Positions 32,248-33,462 of a stretch of DNA of 33,462 bases are shown here, piece after piece. The notes beneath the pieces are model-generated. The model was not told the origin of the DNA. It worked only from the letters and a program-made list of their open reading frames with translations, and did not search any database. A program made the translations under genes and the position numbers. Origin of the DNA: Thiotrichales bacterium (GTDB lineage Bacteria; Pseudomonadota; Gammaproteobacteria; Beggiatoales; Beggiatoaceae); contig JADGEH010000052.1 of NCBI GenBank assembly GCA_016744475.1, positions 1-33,462 on the forward strand. Reading direction: 5' to 3'. The stretch's first letter is position 1. Every line of letters starts with the position of its first letter.

Positions 32248-33195
32248 AGAGTAAACGTCTTCTCTACGCATTCCTCCCTCAGCATCTTTATATGTAAAAA
32301 AGTCAGTAATGAGTTCTTGCATTTCCATATCATCAATTTTTCCATTAGCATCTGAGTCTCCAGGCAATAAACTCACTATAATGCTCATACTGATACTTTT
32401 TCCAGCATCATCATTGCAAGTGACTTTATAAACTTGTCCCAACAAATCAGTTCTAGGTTGAATGGAGATGGAAGTATCATCTATGTCAACAAAATCTAAA
32501 TCATTCAAAACCCAATTACATTTACCAACGGCATTTCGAGCATGAATAGTAATTCCAGTCACATCTTCATCCTTATAAATCAGGAAATCTGAAGGTGATA
32601 AAAGCAGTGGTTGATTCACAGTAATCGTGGCTGTTGCTTGATTTCCAGCTTGATCTTCAACAGTTAATGTATATTCACCACTTTGCTCAGGCGCTGTAAT
32701 CCCCACCATCTCTTGTTTATCACCGAATGGCTCTGGTTTGCTGCCAGTAAAACTCCAAGTATAGGAAGGTGATCCTCGAGCCACCACAAAATCATGAGTG
32801 CTGCTCGGAGACATTGTGATTTTCTTTGGAGAAATCACAGGGTCACTAGGCTCAACTTCAATGGTCAATATGGCGGTTGAGCCAGAATTATCTTCTACTG
32901 TCACGTTATAGCTGCCTAAACGGTTAGGAGCTGTATAAGAACCTATACCACTTTTTGCATCAATATTCACATTACCTGAATCAGCAAAAACGGTGTACCC
33001 CCCTGTTCCACCTGAAACAAGAAAGTCGCTGCTATCGTTACGAGTAAGAAATAGTTGTGCTGGATTAATACGCAATTGACGATCAACAAACACTTGTGCT
33101 TCTACCTTAGTATTCGCTGAATCCGTACAGTTTATCGCTACATTTTGATCCACTGCCTGACTGGTGGTGAATTGAACCAAACCTGTTTGATTCAA
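32236..33195 (-). CDS. Ig-like repeat protein fragment with dockerin/EF-hand-type motif
   Basis: The 319-residue frame begins at a TTG right after a stop codon and has no signal peptide, so it is probably the C-terminal part of a longer secreted protein. Two related beta-sandwich repeats are visible: FLVSGGTGGYTV...GSYTAPNRLGSYNVTVED (58-114) and FVVARGSPSYTW...GITAPEQSGEYTLTVED (136-193). A third more divergent unit follows with Cys226 and Cys260. The C-terminus has GDSDANGKIDDMEMQE (279-294), a calcium-binding loop with ligands Asp280, Asp282, Asn284, Asp288 and Glu291. It is likely a surface or adhesion protein in origin. Whether this fragment is expressed is uncertain; no good ribosome-binding site is seen. 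Confidence 0.6.
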   Translation of the reverse strand: MNQTGLVQFTTSQAVDQNVAINCTDSANTKVEAQVFVDRQLRINPAQLFLTRNDSSDFLVSGGTGGYTVFADSGNVNIDAKSGIGSYTAPNRLGSYNVTVEDNSGSTAILTIEVEPSDPVISPKKITMSPSSTHDFVVARGSPSYTWSFTGSKPEPFGDKQEMVGITAPEQSGEYTLTVEDQAGNQATATITVNQPLLLSPSDFLIYKDEDVTGITIHARNAVGKCNWVLNDLDFVDIDDTSISIQPRTDLLGQVYKVTCNDDAGKSISMSIIVSLLPGDSDANGKIDDMEMQELITDFFTYKDAEGGMRREDVYSHLQ

Positions 33196-33462
33196 CTATA
33201 GAGATATGAACTGATTTGTACGACAGGCTCTCATTTCAGGCTTTATACCCAAGGCTTATGAGTAATTTGACTCGTACAACTGAAATAACATCCCTATATG
33301 AACAACAATTACGAGTGTCTGAGCGGCAAGAACAGCAAGCAGTAGAAACGTAATTAGAGCAACTATCGTCTCCATAAAAATATAACAGATTTCAATTCTT
33401 AGTCATTTTAAGTTTAAAGTTTTCTAAAAAAAGCTATTTTTTCATATTGTAAAACAATTCAC
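33196..33462. other. AT-rich edge region with a possible degraded gene end
   Basis: No intact gene is seen. On the plus strand 33258-33353 reads as a 31-codon frame (MSNLTRTTEITSLYEQQL then RVSERQEQQAVET), and after its stop the frame continues with LEQLSSP. The glutamine-rich helical character recalls the coiled-coil C-termini of Uma2-type or transposon-linked proteins, but the evidence is thin. It may be a remnant of whatever disrupted the neighbouring Ig-like gene. Confidence 0.3.

Noticed and set aside
1-33462. CRISPR arrays, tRNA or rRNA genes, prophage or toxin-antitoxin pairs
   Set aside because: I looked for regularly spaced repeats, cloverleaf sequences and small paired genes and saw none that I could support by eye.

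Overview
The window carries a complete reverse dissimilatory sulfite reductase (rDsr) cluster on the minus strand, in the order dsrA-B-E-F-H-C-M-K-L-J-O-P. This is the set used by sulfur-oxidising bacteria to oxidise stored sulfur to sulfite. dsrE/F/H, dsrL, and a DsrC with both C-terminal cysteines together point to the oxidative direction. The gammaproteobacterial gene order (as in Allochromatium), moderately low GC and the accessory genes suggest a colourless sulfur bacterium, perhaps Beggiatoaceae/Thiotrichales-like. The genus is inference only.

Layout. 1-3.9 kb: a secreted phytase-esterase-like/choice-of-anchor I protein with a strong terminator, between inverted copies of a MITE-like palindromic repeat. 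3.9-13.0 kb: a tight co-directional minus-strand run of fructosamine kinase family protein, AAA+ ATPase, large glycosyltransferase, lipoprotein, Nif3-like protein, orphan hypD and a PP2C-like phosphatase. 13.1-15.3 kb: hybrid sensor kinase with two receiver domains. 15.6-17.5 kb: AT-rich accessory patch with a decayed IS630-type transposase and a family 2 glycosyltransferase containing an 8-bp tandem repeat. 17.5-28.7 kb: the dsr cluster, ending in a near-ideal intrinsic terminator. 28.7-29.6 kb: AT-rich divergent intergenic region with symmetric motifs close to dsrA. 29.6-32.0 kb (+): exported sugar dehydrogenase-like protein fused to a diheme cytochrome c region. 32.2-33.2 kb (-): fragment of an Ig-like repeat protein with a calcium-binding-type motif.

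How the genes work together. DsrEFH passes sulfur to DsrC. DsrC-bound sulfur and DsrL feed the siroheme enzyme DsrAB. The membrane complex DsrMKJOP exchanges electrons with the quinone pool and periplasm. The intergenic hairpins, above all a terminator directly followed by a TTGACA-type promoter between dsrC and dsrM, suggest the cluster is transcribed or stabilised in segments. dsrN, dsrR and dsrS do not follow dsrP here; the transposon-scarred patch sits in their place. I found no clearly new system; the best leads are the dsr segmentation signals, the MITE-like element and the possible slippage tract.
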